Source of the DNA: CBDCWO01 sp965223405
GTDB lineage: Bacteria > Bacteroidota > Bacteroidia > Chitinophagales > Saprospiraceae
Direction of reading: 5' to 3'
Assembly (NCBI GenBank): GCA_965223405.1
Contig: CBDCWO010000006.1
Coordinates: 6,262,001 to 6,326,000 of the forward strand
DNA length: 64,000 nucleotides
Each line of letters opens with the position of its first letter. The stretch's first letter is position 1. The notes beneath the pieces are model-generated. The model saw only the letters and a program-made list of their open reading frames with translations, searched no databases and was not told where the DNA came from. A program made the translations under genes and the position numbers. Below are positions 8,780-18,644 of this stretch, piece after piece.

Positions 8780-10693
8780 TCAAGATTCCAGGTTAATCAT
8801 TGGTGCTAAACCTTTTTCCTGTAAGAAAATATTGAAACGGGGATCAATGCGTAAAGAATCAAATCCTGGCCATGTGGTAAGCGCATTGACCCAGGCACCC
8901 TGCGGCTGAAAATTTAACCAACGAAAAGCCTCATCGAAATCACCCAAAGTGTTATAGATTACCACAAATCCAAACGCCAGTCTGGGGGTAACCTTCCGTG
9001 TCCTAAGTTCTGACAGCAATTCCAGTCCCATTTGCTTTTCCCCTACTTTAAAATAAGTATTACAAAGTGCCCATTCCCAATGTGGGTTTAGGCCAACTGC
9101 CCTTTGATGTGCATTTACCGCCTGCTCGAGCAATCCCTTAGCTAAGTATACATTGCCTAAACACCACCAGGTATGGCTAAATGTAGAATCCATGAGCAGT
9201 GCCTGATCAAGTTCTTGTTCAGCTTCGTCATATTTTCCCATCCACCAATAAAGGCTCCCCAAGTCTGCAGTATAGATGGGTATAGAAGGGTCCAAGTCTT
9301 TGGCCAATTTGTGCTCCACCAAAGCTTCTTCCAACCGACCAAAATGGACCAAATACCAGGCATAATGAAAATGATTATCTGCAATGTTAGCATTTAATTC
9401 ATTAGCCTTTCTAAACACAATTTCAGCACCAATCCAATCCTCTTCAAAGTAAGTCTTAATAAATGCCAAAGCCGCATGTGCTTCAGCTAAGGTGGAGTCC
9501 AATCTTATCGCTTTCAAAGCAGCTGCCCTTGCCCGCTTCCAAACCTCTAAAGATGGATCGAACCCATGTCCAACCCTCGTATAACCAATCGCTAAGCCCG
9601 CGTATGCCAAAGGATCTGCGGGATCATTGTCAATCGCCTGATGCAAAAACTCCAAACCCTTTCGGCGAGCTTCCAATCCCGGTTTTGACAAAAAATGCAT
9701 TCCGCGAAAATATGCTTCTATAGTAGCCTGATTTACGATACGTGCCGTGGAGAGGGACAATTCCTCCTTTGGAGTTAGTTTTATTTTAATTTCGTCGGCT
9801 ATATCCTTTATAACCAGACTTTGCAATTTTAATATCTTCCCAATTTCATCATGATATTCCTTAGCCCAAAGATGTTCTTCCTGCGGAAATACTTTGATCA
9901 GTTGTAGCTGAAGGCGAGTACTGTCTCCGTAGGGATAACATGATCCTTCTACAATAATATCCACTCCCAATTCTTTAGCTATCTCACCAGCATCGCTATT
10001 TCCGTTACGATATTTTAAGGTTGATTGCCTGGAAATAATACGTATACTTTTAATCCTTCCAAGAGCACCGATCAATGCATCTTGGACACCATCTGCAAAA
10101 TATCCATTTTCAGGATCTGAAGATAAATTATCTAATGGCAATACAGCAATGGAAACTTGCCTGGAACTGCGTGAAGTAAATAGAATAAAGCAGCCAATAC
10201 AAGTGATAACCAAACCAAGATATAAGATTATCTGCTTCCATCTTTTGGGTGAGCGACGCATACGTCCCAATAGATGTTGTGAGTTTGACTTTTTAAGTGC
10301 ATCCTTTGGTTCTAATATTCCTTGTTGACCTATATCCTTTATTTTCTTTTTTACTTCACCGGGAGGAAATCCATAATACTGATGGAAACATTTATTAAAA
10401 TAGGCTGGGCTACCAAATCCAACCCGATAAGAAATTTCGGCTGATGTTCCAACATCTTTAGCAAGGAACTTCATCGCCTCTTTTAATCTAATCTCTCGTA
10501 TAAATTGACTGGAGGATATATGTTTAAGTTCTTTTAGCTTACGATGAAGTTGTGAACGACTATAACCGGCTTGGTGACATAGTTCAGTTACCCCAAATTG
10601 CTCATTCTCCAAATTCTCCAGCACAATTTGCGTAAGATTTTGCAAAAATGTCTCGTCTCTGGAAGGAGGTGAGGTAAAATTCAATTCCTCCAT
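8780..10693 (-). CDS. Membrane-anchored AraC-type regulator with FlgO-like and TPR domains
   Basis: A 637-residue protein. An AraC-type double helix-turn-helix (residues about 12-115, with SRSQLHRKLKEL and EISYRVGFGSPAYFNKCF) comes first, then one membrane helix (about 155-175). A FlgO/TolB-N-like domain follows (IAVLPLDNLSSDPENGYFADG, about 182-310), then TPR-like repeats to the C-terminus. The DNA-binding part is therefore cytoplasmic and the TPR part periplasmic, so it looks like a one-component sensor in which periplasmic binding alters transcription. The long spacer to the divergent amidohydrolase gene makes that operon a possible target, which is inference only. Confidence 0.82.
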   Translation of the reverse strand: MEELNFTSPPSRDETFLQNLTQIVLENLENEQFGVTELCHQAGYSRSQLHRKLKELKHISSSQFIREIRLKEAMKFLAKDVGTSAEISYRVGFGSPAYFNKCFHQYYGFPPGEVKKKIKDIGQQGILEPKDALKKSNSQHLLGRMRRSPKRWKQIILYLGLVITCIGCFILFTSRSSRQVSIAVLPLDNLSSDPENGYFADGVQDALIGALGRIKSIRIISRQSTLKYRNGNSDAGEIAKELGVDIIVEGSCYPYGDSTRLQLQLIKVFPQEEHLWAKEYHDEIGKILKLQSLVIKDIADEIKIKLTPKEELSLSTARIVNQATIEAYFRGMHFLSKPGLEARRKGLEFLHQAIDNDPADPLAYAGLAIGYTRVGHGFDPSLEVWKRARAAALKAIRLDSTLAEAHAALAFIKTYFEEDWIGAEIVFRKANELNANIADNHFHYAWYLVHFGRLEEALVEHKLAKDLDPSIPIYTADLGSLYWWMGKYDEAEQELDQALLMDSTFSHTWWCLGNVYLAKGLLEQAVNAHQRAVGLNPHWEWALCNTYFKVGEKQMGLELLSELRTRKVTPRLAFGFVVIYNTLGDFDEAFRWLNFQPQGAWVNALTTWPGFDSLRIDPRFNIFLQEKGLAPMINLES

Positions 10694-10907
10694 CTTAATT
10701 GAATTTAGATATTTTCATATAAATATACTAAAACTGAAATGATAGTTAGTTCAATAGTTAAGTAATAACCGAATGGATCATCTTGCGTATTCTGACGCTT
10801 GGCATTGAAATTTCTTTGACTCCTTCGCACCATTTCTGATCAAATATTTAGAATTAGAGCGTTCTTTTAAAGATCAAAGTTGCCCTATTTCCTTTGAGCC
10901 ATTATGT

Positions 10908-11186
10908 ACACCACAACACTACTTCACCAAAACACCAAAATACCATAACACCATAAAACCCATACACCACAATACCATAATACCATAACACCACAACACC
11001 CAATACCATAAAACCCATTCCCCATTTTACCCCATTTAATCCATCCCACCAATATTAAGGATATCTACACTGATTTTTCCTCGCACTAAAATACCATATC
11101 ACCATAACACCACAATACCATAACACCATAACCCCATAACACCGTAACACCATAATACCCCTAAAACACCATACTCCATTCCCTAT
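10908..11186. repeat. A/C-rich degenerate short tandem repeats (ACCATAACACC-like)
   Basis: This 545-bp gene-free gap between the AraC-type gene and the amidohydrolase is filled with variants of CACCATAACACC, ACCACAATACC and CATAATACC in two blocks around 10908-11010 and 11088-11186, separated by ordinary sequence. Units are 7-12 nt, irregular in period and strongly strand-asymmetric (almost no G). There is no spacer structure, so it is not a CRISPR array, and no reading frame runs through it. Confidence 0.7.
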
Positions 11187-11238
11187 TAAACCATTTCCCC
11201 CTTTTTACCTATATTTATTTTTAAATAAATCATCGCTC

Positions 11239-12837
11239 ATGCAAAGACGGATATGGATTCTCTTTCTTTGGGGAATCTGCCATTTTATTCATGCCCAAAG
11301 ACCGATCAAAGAGGCTCCAGTAATCAGTGAGGGTGAAGGTCCATGGGAACAATTGATCATTCGTGGCGCTACTCTCATCAACGGAAATGGCTCTCCGCCT
11401 ATTGGTCCGGTAGATATTGTGGTAGAAGGTAATCGAATTAAGCGCGTCTCAGTAGTAGGCTCACCCGGTGCACCCATCAATCCAAAAAGGAGGCCTCAAT
11501 TAAAGGAAGGTGGACACGAGTTAAATGCGGAAGGTATGTATATCATGCCTGGGTTTGTAGATATGCATGGTCACATTGGAGGTAGAATGCAAGGTGCTGA
11601 TGCTGAATATGTATTTAAGCTATGGATGGCCCATGGAATCACGACCATTCGAGACCCCTCCTGTGGCAATGGTTTGGATTGGGTATTAAAGCATCGCCAA
11701 CTAAGTAAAGAAAATAAGATTACCGCACCCCGAATCTATGCATATACCTCGTTTGGTCAAGGGAGTAAGATACCCATATCCTCTGGGGAACAAGCCCGGG
11801 AATGGGTAAGGGAAAACGCCAAAAAAGGAGCTGATGGTATCAAATTTTTCGGGGCCTCACCTGAAGTTATGCAAGCTGCTCTGGAGGAAAATAATAAACT
11901 TGGTTTAAGGTCGGCTTGTCATCATGCACAATTAAATGTAGCCTGGTGGAATGTAGTTAATTCTGCGAAAGCCGGTCTGACCACAATGGAGCATTGGTAT
12001 GGCTTGCCGGAAGCCCTCTTCGAAGACAAGTTGGTACAAGATTATCCGCTCGACTATAATTATCAAAACGAACAAAATCGCTTTGCAGAAGCCGGAAGGT
12101 TATGGAAGCAGGCTGCCAAACAGGGTAGTGCCAAGTATGAAGAAGTAATTACTCAACTCCTGGATTTGGATTTTACTATCGATCCGACTTTTAACATTTA
12201 TGAGGCAAGCCGGGATTTACATCGGGCCAGAAGGTTGGAATGGCACGAAGATTACACGATGCCACAACTCTGGCGGTTTTTTATGCCCAGTAGAGTTTCA
12301 CATGGATCTTATTGGCACTTTTGGGGAACCGAAGAAGAAGTAGACTGGAAAGAAAATTACCAACTCTGGATGCGATTTATCAAAGATTACCACCGCCGTG
12401 GAGGAAGAGTAACGACTGGATCGGATAGCGGATTTATTTTTCAACTTTATGGTTTTGCCTACATTCGTGAGTTGGAGCTGTTGCGTGAAGCAGGCCTTCA
12501 TCCACTCGAAGTAATCCGATCAGCCACTCTCAATGGTGCAGAGGCCTTGGGAGTAGCAGATCAACTTGGAACCATTGAACCTGGTAAGCTTGCGGATTTT
12601 GTGATTGTCCAAGAAAATCCTTTACAAAATTTAAAAGTTCTTTATGGTACTGGGGCTATCAAATTGACAAAGGAAAATGAAGTAGTCAGAGTAGGTGGAG
12701 TGAAATATACCATTAAAGATGGTATCGTCTATGATTCCAAACAACTATTGGCCGATGTAAAAACTATGGTTGATAAAGAAAAAGAAGAAACAGGTTTTCA
12801 TCTTACTCAACCAGGAGTTAAAATTATTAAACCATAA
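11239..12837 (+). CDS. Exported amidohydrolase (imidazolonepropionase-like)
   Basis: A 532-residue metal-dependent hydrolase with an N-terminal signal peptide ending near HAQ (residue 20). Metal-binding landmarks are HGH (residues 110 and 112), the KFFG lysine region near 200, SACHHAQ near 228, MEHWYG near 250 and TTGSDSGF near 395; all the expected ligand positions are present. The substrate is not predictable; peptides, cyclic amides and lactam-type compounds are all used by this superfamily. It lies 26 nt upstream of a large VPS10/BNR protein, so the two probably share an mRNA and act outside the cytoplasm. Confidence 0.87.
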   Translation: MQRRIWILFLWGICHFIHAQRPIKEAPVISEGEGPWEQLIIRGATLINGNGSPPIGPVDIVVEGNRIKRVSVVGSPGAPINPKRRPQLKEGGHELNAEGMYIMPGFVDMHGHIGGRMQGADAEYVFKLWMAHGITTIRDPSCGNGLDWVLKHRQLSKENKITAPRIYAYTSFGQGSKIPISSGEQAREWVRENAKKGADGIKFFGASPEVMQAALEENNKLGLRSACHHAQLNVAWWNVVNSAKAGLTTMEHWYGLPEALFEDKLVQDYPLDYNYQNEQNRFAEAGRLWKQAAKQGSAKYEEVITQLLDLDFTIDPTFNIYEASRDLHRARRLEWHEDYTMPQLWRFFMPSRVSHGSYWHFWGTEEEVDWKENYQLWMRFIKDYHRRGGRVTTGSDSGFIFQLYGFAYIRELELLREAGLHPLEVIRSATLNGAEALGVADQLGTIEPGKLADFVIVQENPLQNLKVLYGTGAIKLTKENEVVRVGGVKYTIKDGIVYDSKQLLADVKTMVDKEKEETGFHLTQPGVKIIKP

Positions 12838-12863
12838 ATTACTTACGCTTAATTTTCTCGAAT

Positions 12864-15800
12864 ATGAAACCTAGAAAAATCCCATTCATAATAGCATTTA
12901 TCCTGGTAGGATTGGTCGTTTCAACCTTACACGCCCAACGAAAGAAACGTAAAAAACAAGTGGCTGAGACTTCCGAGGTACTTGAAATATCCAAACCTAC
13001 ATACGACGAAAAATACTATAGTTCGATTCAATGGCGTCATATCGGACCGTTTAGAGGAGGACGTTCGTGTGCGGTTGCCGGTGTACCGGGAAAACCAAAT
13101 CTCTATTATTTCGGTTCTACCGGAGGAGGGATATTTAGGACTACGGATGGGGGCCGTTCCTGGGAAAACATTTCCGATGGATTTTTTGGAGGTTCAATTG
13201 GATGTGTGGCCGTCAGTGAATTTGATCCAAACGTGATTTATGTCGGAGGTGGTGAGAAAACTGTCCGGGGTAATGTATCCTACGGATATGGAGTGTGGAA
13301 ATCTGAAGATGCCGGTAAGACTTGGGTGCAAGCCGGGTTGATTCACTCCAGACATATATCGCGAATACGTATTCATCCTCGCAATCCTGATATTGCTTGG
13401 GCAGGAGTCATGGGCGATCTCTTTAAACCTACACAAGAAAGAGGCGTGTACAAGACCACTGATGGGGGTAAGACCTGGAAAAGAGTGTTGTTTGCCAATG
13501 AAAATGCAGGTGCTGTAGACCTTATCCTGGATCCCAACAACCCGAGAATATTATTTGCATCCACCTGGCGGATTCGTCGTACTCCGTATAGCCTGGAGAG
13601 TGGAGGTGAAGGATCTGCGATGTACAAAAGTACAGATGGTGGAGAAACCTGGAAAAATATCAGCGAGCACAAAGGATTACCTATGGGAATTTGGGGAATA
13701 TCCGGTATTGCAATTTCTCCGGCCAACTCTGACCGGATTTGGGCTATCATTGAGAACAAAGATGGGGGTGTATTTAGATCAGATGATGGAGGTCAAAAAT
13801 GGACTAAGCTGAACAGCGATCGCAGCCTGAGACAACGTGCTTGGTATTATACCCGAATCTATGCCGACCCCGTCGATGAAGAAATGGTTTATGTAGTCAA
13901 TGTATCCTATCATCTAAGCAAGGACGGAGGTAGAACATTCAGATCACGAAGAGCTCCGCATGGAGATCATCACGATCTATGGATTGCTCCTGAAGATCCG
14001 ACCAGGATGATCATCGGAGATGATGGAGGAGCCCAGGTTACCTATGACAGAGGAGAGACCTGGTCTACATATTCCAATCAACCAACTGCACAGTTTTACC
14101 GGGTTTCCACGGATAACCATTTTCCCTATCGGATATATGCCGCTCAGCAAGATAACAGCACAGTCAGAATAGCACATCGCACAGCGGGCGGGTCTATTAC
14201 CACCGATGATTGGGAATCTACTGCCGGATGTGAATGTGGACATATTGCAGTCGATCCCACCGATAATGATATTGTCTTTGGAGGTTGTTACGACGGCTTG
14301 ATTCAAATGAAAGATCATAAAAACAATCTCACCAGAAATGTAAATGTGTGGCCAGACAATCCAATGGGACATGGTGCCGAAGGTATGAAATACAGGTTTC
14401 AATGGAATTTCCCAATCCTGTTTTCTCCGCACGACTCTCGCAAGCTTTATACGGCATCAAATCACCTTCATGTAAGTTACAACCGGGGACAAAGTTGGCA
14501 AATTATCAGTCCGGATCTGACCCGGAATGATTCGACCAAACTTGGACCTTCCGGAGGACCGATTACTAAGGACAATACTTCTGTTGAGTATTATTGCACC
14601 ATCTTCTCGGTTGCTGAATCACCCCGGGTAAAAGATCTGATTTGGGCTGGAAGCGATGACGGATTAATCCATTTGACCAGGGATGGTGGTAGTCATTGGG
14701 AAAACGTAACTCCGACAAATATGCCGGAATGGATTATGATTAATAGTCTAGAACCGGATCCTTTCAATGATGGTGGTTGTTATGCCGCCGCCACTATGTA
14801 CAAATCCGGGGACTACAAGCCTTATTTATACAAAACCGAAGATTACGGCATAACTTGGGTAAAAATTGTGAGTGGTATCGATACTGCTCACTTTACCCGA
14901 GTACTCCGGGCCGATCCCAAACGTCAGGGCTTATTGTACGCTGGAACCGAATCGGGCATGTACGTCTCGTTTGACGATGGTAAAAGTTGGCAGTCTTTTC
15001 AGCTCAATTTACCAATCGTCCCAATCACGGACCTGACTATCAAAAATGATAATCTAATTGCTGCAACCCAGGGACGGAGTCTTTGGATGATCGACGACCT
15101 AACCATTCTACACCAACTTTCGGAATCGTTAATTACCCAAAATGAGATCCTCTTTGACCCGATGGATGCCTACCGGATGAGCGGTAGTCAATCGAGTTTT
15201 AATACCGGCTCGGGAACCAATCATCCCGGCGGTGTTTCGGTACATTTTTATGTCGAAGAAAAACCTGCTAAAAAAGATACAGTTACTCTGACATTTAGCG
15301 ATGACCAGGATAATGAAATTGTGACTTTTTCCACTCATGCCAAAGAAAATAGAGAAAAACTGGAGCTTAAAGGAGGGGCAAATAGTTTTAACTGGAATAT
15401 GATGTATCCACCTGCCGAAAGATTTGAAGGAATGATCTTGTGGTGGGCCAGTATTAATGGACCCAAAGCCATTCCAGGCACCTATCAAGTTAAACTGCGT
15501 GGTCCCGATTATGCGTATACCCAATCTTTCAATATTCTAAAAGATCCCCGATCTCCTGTATCTCAAGCTGAGGTGAAACAACAATTTGATTTTATCAAAA
15601 GTATCCGGGACAAATTAACTGAAACGCACCAGACCATCAAAGATATTCGCTCCGTCCGAAGTCAGTTGAATAACTACTCAAAGTTAATTCAAGACCGGGA
15701 TGATGTTCAGGAGATTAAGGATAAGGCGAAAATAATCGATAGTCTTATCACCGATGTCGAACAGGCCCTTTACCAAACTAAAAATCGCAGTGGTCAGGAT

Positions 15801-16034
15801 CCTTTGAATTTTCCGATTCGATTAAACAACAAATTGGCTTCCCTTGCTTCGCTCAGTACCAGTGGAGATTACCCGCCTACCGAACAAGCAATCATGGTAA
15901 GGGATGAACTTTCCGGTAAGATTGATGCTCAAATATCGAAATTTAGGCAAGTGCTTAATCGGGATCTGGTAGAAATCAATCAAATGATCAAATCAAAAAA
16001 TATCGATGCCATCATTTTGAAAAAAAGGGAATGA
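12864..16034 (+). CDS. Exported VPS10/sortilin-type BNR-repeat protein
   Basis: 1,056 residues. A signal peptide (cleavage near LHAQ) is followed by many Asp-box/BNR motifs of the S-x-D-G-G-x-T-W type (for example TTDGGRSW, SEDAGKTW, STDGGETW, SDDGGQKW). These build the large beta-propeller typical of VPS10 or 'glycosyl hydrolase' annotations. The last 250 residues form a beta-rich domain and then a helical, coiled-coil-like tail (DKLTETHQTIKDIRSVRSQL). No catalytic glycosidase residues can be assigned, so a binding or scaffolding role is as likely as hydrolysis. A second protein of this class lies at 18705. Confidence 0.82.
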   Translation: MKPRKIPFIIAFILVGLVVSTLHAQRKKRKKQVAETSEVLEISKPTYDEKYYSSIQWRHIGPFRGGRSCAVAGVPGKPNLYYFGSTGGGIFRTTDGGRSWENISDGFFGGSIGCVAVSEFDPNVIYVGGGEKTVRGNVSYGYGVWKSEDAGKTWVQAGLIHSRHISRIRIHPRNPDIAWAGVMGDLFKPTQERGVYKTTDGGKTWKRVLFANENAGAVDLILDPNNPRILFASTWRIRRTPYSLESGGEGSAMYKSTDGGETWKNISEHKGLPMGIWGISGIAISPANSDRIWAIIENKDGGVFRSDDGGQKWTKLNSDRSLRQRAWYYTRIYADPVDEEMVYVVNVSYHLSKDGGRTFRSRRAPHGDHHDLWIAPEDPTRMIIGDDGGAQVTYDRGETWSTYSNQPTAQFYRVSTDNHFPYRIYAAQQDNSTVRIAHRTAGGSITTDDWESTAGCECGHIAVDPTDNDIVFGGCYDGLIQMKDHKNNLTRNVNVWPDNPMGHGAEGMKYRFQWNFPILFSPHDSRKLYTASNHLHVSYNRGQSWQIISPDLTRNDSTKLGPSGGPITKDNTSVEYYCTIFSVAESPRVKDLIWAGSDDGLIHLTRDGGSHWENVTPTNMPEWIMINSLEPDPFNDGGCYAAATMYKSGDYKPYLYKTEDYGITWVKIVSGIDTAHFTRVLRADPKRQGLLYAGTESGMYVSFDDGKSWQSFQLNLPIVPITDLTIKNDNLIAATQGRSLWMIDDLTILHQLSESLITQNEILFDPMDAYRMSGSQSSFNTGSGTNHPGGVSVHFYVEEKPAKKDTVTLTFSDDQDNEIVTFSTHAKENREKLELKGGANSFNWNMMYPPAERFEGMILWWASINGPKAIPGTYQVKLRGPDYAYTQSFNILKDPRSPVSQAEVKQQFDFIKSIRDKLTETHQTIKDIRSVRSQLNNYSKLIQDRDDVQEIKDKAKIIDSLITDVEQALYQTKNRSGQDPLNFPIRLNNKLASLASLSTSGDYPPTEQAIMVRDELSGKIDAQISKFRQVLNRDLVEINQMIKSKNIDAIILKKRE

Positions 16035-16550
16035 GTAATGTGTAGATGCCTATAGCGTTGAGGATTATCGGATTTCATTGATTTGAGAGCGGAGTAAAAG
16101 GCCGGGAGACTGGGAATGCGAAGACTGGAGGAGGCAAGGTGTGTAAAAAAGTTCATGAAGTTATCCGGACTTCACTTCTATTTTTTAGATTCTGACCACT
16201 CCACTTAGACTTCGGTCTTTGAAATCAGTTATTCGGGGACGTCTCGCCTCAAAACTTATCAGTTTCCACCTATTTGGAATTAGAAAAGTTACAATCACTA
16301 TGGCATCATGGATCACTAAGAAGAAAATAGGAATGTTTTTAGTGCGACTTAGGTCCTTAGTGGTAAATAATAACCTTTCACTATTTGTCGGGGCATGGGG
16401 CATAGGGCTTGGGGCAAGGAGCATGGGGCAAGGAGTATGGGGCAAAGACAAGGAGTACGGAGATCGGATACCGGAGCATGGAGATTCTTATTTCTTAATT
16501 CGTCTGTAACATTTCTTTCTTCAATTCGTCTACTCTATAAGAACCGAAAA
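16035..16550. repeat. Gene-poor gap with a G-rich 14-bp imperfect tandem repeat
   Basis: No credible gene lies here. From about 16392 to 16480 the plus strand has variants of GGCAAGGAGCATGG (ending in CATGG, TATGG or TACGG) interleaved with GGCATGG heptamers. An open frame through this tract into the sigma factor gene exists only because the repeat lacks stops. The rest of the gap shows nothing recognisable. Confidence 0.6.
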
Positions 16551-17057
16551 ATGGAAGCTTTTAGCGAACTCATATCACCCATCCAAGATAAACTATTTCG
16601 TTTTGCAGTACGAATAGTAGGAAGCGTTGATGAAGCGGAAGATGTGGTGCAGGAAGTTTTTATCAAACTGTGGAAAAAGAGGGATTATTTGGACCAAATT
16701 GACAATGTAGAAGCCTGGTGCATGCAACTGACAAAGAATCTTTCGATAGATAAATTGCGATCCAAGCATCGCAGAACTGAAGATATCAATGGGTACCAGG
16801 AACTACAGGACAAACAAGTAACTCCTGATCAACAAGCGATCCATACAGATCTCTACGATCAAATAAAGTCAATGATTGATCAATTGCCCGAAAATCAAAA
16901 AATGGTCGTACAGTTGAGAGATATAGAAGGTCTTAAGTACCAGGAAATAGCCGATGTACTGGAGATGCCATTGAATCAAGTAAAGGTTAATTTATTCAGA
17001 GCAAGAAATACACTAAAAAAGCAAATAATTAAACTCAAGGCATATGGCAAAGCCTAA
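16551..17057 (+). CDS. ECF-type RNA polymerase sigma factor
   Basis: 168 residues with sigma region 2 (LFRFAVRIVGSVDEAEDVVQEVFIKLW, residues about 14-40) and region 4 (LPENQKMVVQLRDIEGLKYQEIADVL, about 113-140). The start is set at the ATG at 16551, because the frame can be read further upstream only through a low-complexity repeat. The next gene, a membrane protein, starts 14 nt before this stop, the overlap typical of a sigma/anti-sigma pair. It should direct transcription of a small regulon, probably including its own operon. Confidence 0.92.
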   Translation: MEAFSELISPIQDKLFRFAVRIVGSVDEAEDVVQEVFIKLWKKRDYLDQIDNVEAWCMQLTKNLSIDKLRSKHRRTEDINGYQELQDKQVTPDQQAIHTDLYDQIKSMIDQLPENQKMVVQLRDIEGLKYQEIADVLEMPLNQVKVNLFRARNTLKKQIIKLKAYGKA

Positions 17058-17535
17058 TAAAAATATAGACGAACTTCTGGAGAAGTATTGGAATGCAGAA
17101 ACTGATTTGACTGAGGAAAGCATTCTGAAAAACTTCTTTACTGAAGCAGAAGAAGAAAATCTTACCGGAGATTACTTCAAGTTTTTAGTTGAAGAGAAAA
17201 AGAAAAAACCGTCCAGAGATTATTTGGCAAAAATCAATCAACTGGAGCGACAACACCTCGAGCAAGATGTAAATTCAAGTCGAAGGGTAAGAATGCTTCC
17301 GCGCCGATGGATAAATATAGCTGCATCCTTCCTGGTTTTGGTGGCAGCCGTATTGTGGTTCAACAATTACAACAATTCCAATTCATTTAAAGAAGATACT
17401 TTTGACGACCCAAGATTAGCTTGGGAAGCAACTAAAGAGGCGCTTTCCATGCTTAACTCAAAGATGAACTCCGGCACCAAAAATATGGAAAAAGTTACTG
17501 AGTTAAACAAATTATCAATTATTAAAAAAACCTGA
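17044..17535 (+). CDS. Probable membrane anti-sigma factor
   Basis: 163 residues: a charged N-terminal helical region with LLEKYWNAETDLTEESILKNFF, the pattern commonly seen in Bacteroidota anti-sigma factors, then one membrane helix (about residues 88-105, INIAASFLVLVAAVLWF) and a short periplasmic tail. No zinc-binding HxxxCxxC motif is visible. The 14-nt overlap with the sigma factor gene suggests translational coupling and stoichiometric production. The call rests on position and topology. Confidence 0.75.
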   Translation: MAKPNKNIDELLEKYWNAETDLTEESILKNFFTEAEEENLTGDYFKFLVEEKKKKPSRDYLAKINQLERQHLEQDVNSSRRVRMLPRRWINIAASFLVLVAAVLWFNNYNNSNSFKEDTFDDPRLAWEATKEALSMLNSKMNSGTKNMEKVTELNKLSIIKKT

Positions 17536-17565
17536 TAAACTAAATAACCATTTAAATTTATTATT

Positions 17566-18081
17566 ATGAAAAAGTTTTTGTTTTCAGCATTCATACTCCT
17601 TTTGGCCATCGGCATTCAAGCCCAAGCCGATGCTATTAGCAAGTATTTTGACAAGTACTCCGAAGACGAAGGATTCTCAGTAGTGTACATCAGTTCAAAG
17701 ATGTTTGAATATGTTTCTAAGATAGACATTGAAGACATGAGCTCCGATGTAAAAGATGTCATCAGCAACCTGAAAGGCCTCCGGATTTTGACCCGTGAAC
17801 ACGATGGGAAAAAATACTATAATGAAGTAATCAACACCCTTAATCCCAAAGAATACGAAACGCTCATGACGGTTAGAGACGGTGATGAAAATGTACGTTT
17901 TTGGGTCAAAGAAAACCCAGGTAACTCGAACGTGATTGATGAGCTATTACTTCTGGTGGGCGGAGATGAGTTTGTGCTTATGAGCTTTGTGGGAAAAATC
18001 GACCTCAGTAAGATTGGCAAAATTGCAAATGATTTAGACATTGACGGGATGAAACACTTAAAAAAGATTGAGAAGAACTAG
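17566..18081 (+). CDS. Exported DUF4252 protein (first copy)
   Basis: 171 residues with a signal peptide cleaved near IQAQA (residue 21) and a DUF4252 body (YFDKYSEDEGFSVVYISSKMFEYVSKI, then DLSKIGKIANDLDIDG). The family is almost confined to Bacteroidota and often follows an ECF sigma / anti-sigma pair, as here; its biochemical role is unknown. It lies 30 nt after the anti-sigma gene and is probably in the same operon. Confidence 0.85.
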   Translation: MKKFLFSAFILLLAIGIQAQADAISKYFDKYSEDEGFSVVYISSKMFEYVSKIDIEDMSSDVKDVISNLKGLRILTREHDGKKYYNEVINTLNPKEYETLMTVRDGDENVRFWVKENPGNSNVIDELLLLVGGDEFVLMSFVGKIDLSKIGKIANDLDIDGMKHLKKIEKN

Positions 18082-18133
18082 ATCACCTAATCTCAATTAT
18101 GGCATACTAAATTCTTGCTAAACCTGACTAATT

Positions 18134-18613
18134 ATGAAAAAAATTGCAATTCTGATTCTTCTCACCATTCCAATAATGGGACTTTCCCAGACTAAGTCGA
18201 TCAATAGTTTTTATAACCAATATAAGCATGCCGATGATGTTATTAAGTTTTCAATACCCGGGTGGATAGTCCGTTTTGGGGCAAAGTTTGTCGATGAATA
18301 CCCTATTCGCCATACATTGAAAAAAGTAAAGAAAGTAAAATTGTTGGTCGTTGAAGACAGCCGGATAATAGAAGACCGGGACTATCAATCTTTATTGGAT
18401 GGTATTAAAGAAGAGAATTATGAACTATTGATGCAATTTCAAGAAGGCAAAGAGGAAGTGTTTCTTTACGGCCGCGATGACCAATATTACTTATCCCATC
18501 TGTTTTTAGTAACCAAAGATCGGGAAGAACTGGTATTAATCAGTCTAAAAGGTGAATTTACAAAAGAGGACATAGATTTAGTGGCAAACGAGATATATAA
18601 AGAAGCTAATTAA
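18134..18613 (+). CDS. Exported DUF4252-like protein (second copy)
   Basis: 159 residues with a signal peptide ending near GLSQT (residue 20). The layout parallels the preceding gene: N-terminal FYNQYKHADDVIKFSIPGW, a KVKLLVVEDS strand in the middle and a C-terminal VLISLKGEFTKEDIDLVANEI that matches the end of the first copy. It is probably a diverged tandem duplicate. A terminator-like hairpin follows the stop, closing the sigma-factor operon. Confidence 0.8.
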   Translation: MKKIAILILLTIPIMGLSQTKSINSFYNQYKHADDVIKFSIPGWIVRFGAKFVDEYPIRHTLKKVKKVKLLVVEDSRIIEDRDYQSLLDGIKEENYELLMQFQEGKEEVFLYGRDDQYYLSHLFLVTKDREELVLISLKGEFTKEDIDLVANEIYKEAN

Positions 18614-18644
18614 CAAATTCCCAAATTGAGAATAATATGCGTCA

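Noticed and set aside
10908..11186. Possible CRISPR array
   Set aside because: Units are short, degenerate and irregularly spaced, with no unique spacers, and no cas gene lies in the window.
16395..16550. Upstream extension of the sigma factor frame
   Set aside because: The extension is only the GGCAAGGAGCATGG repeat; the sigma region begins at the ATG at 16551.
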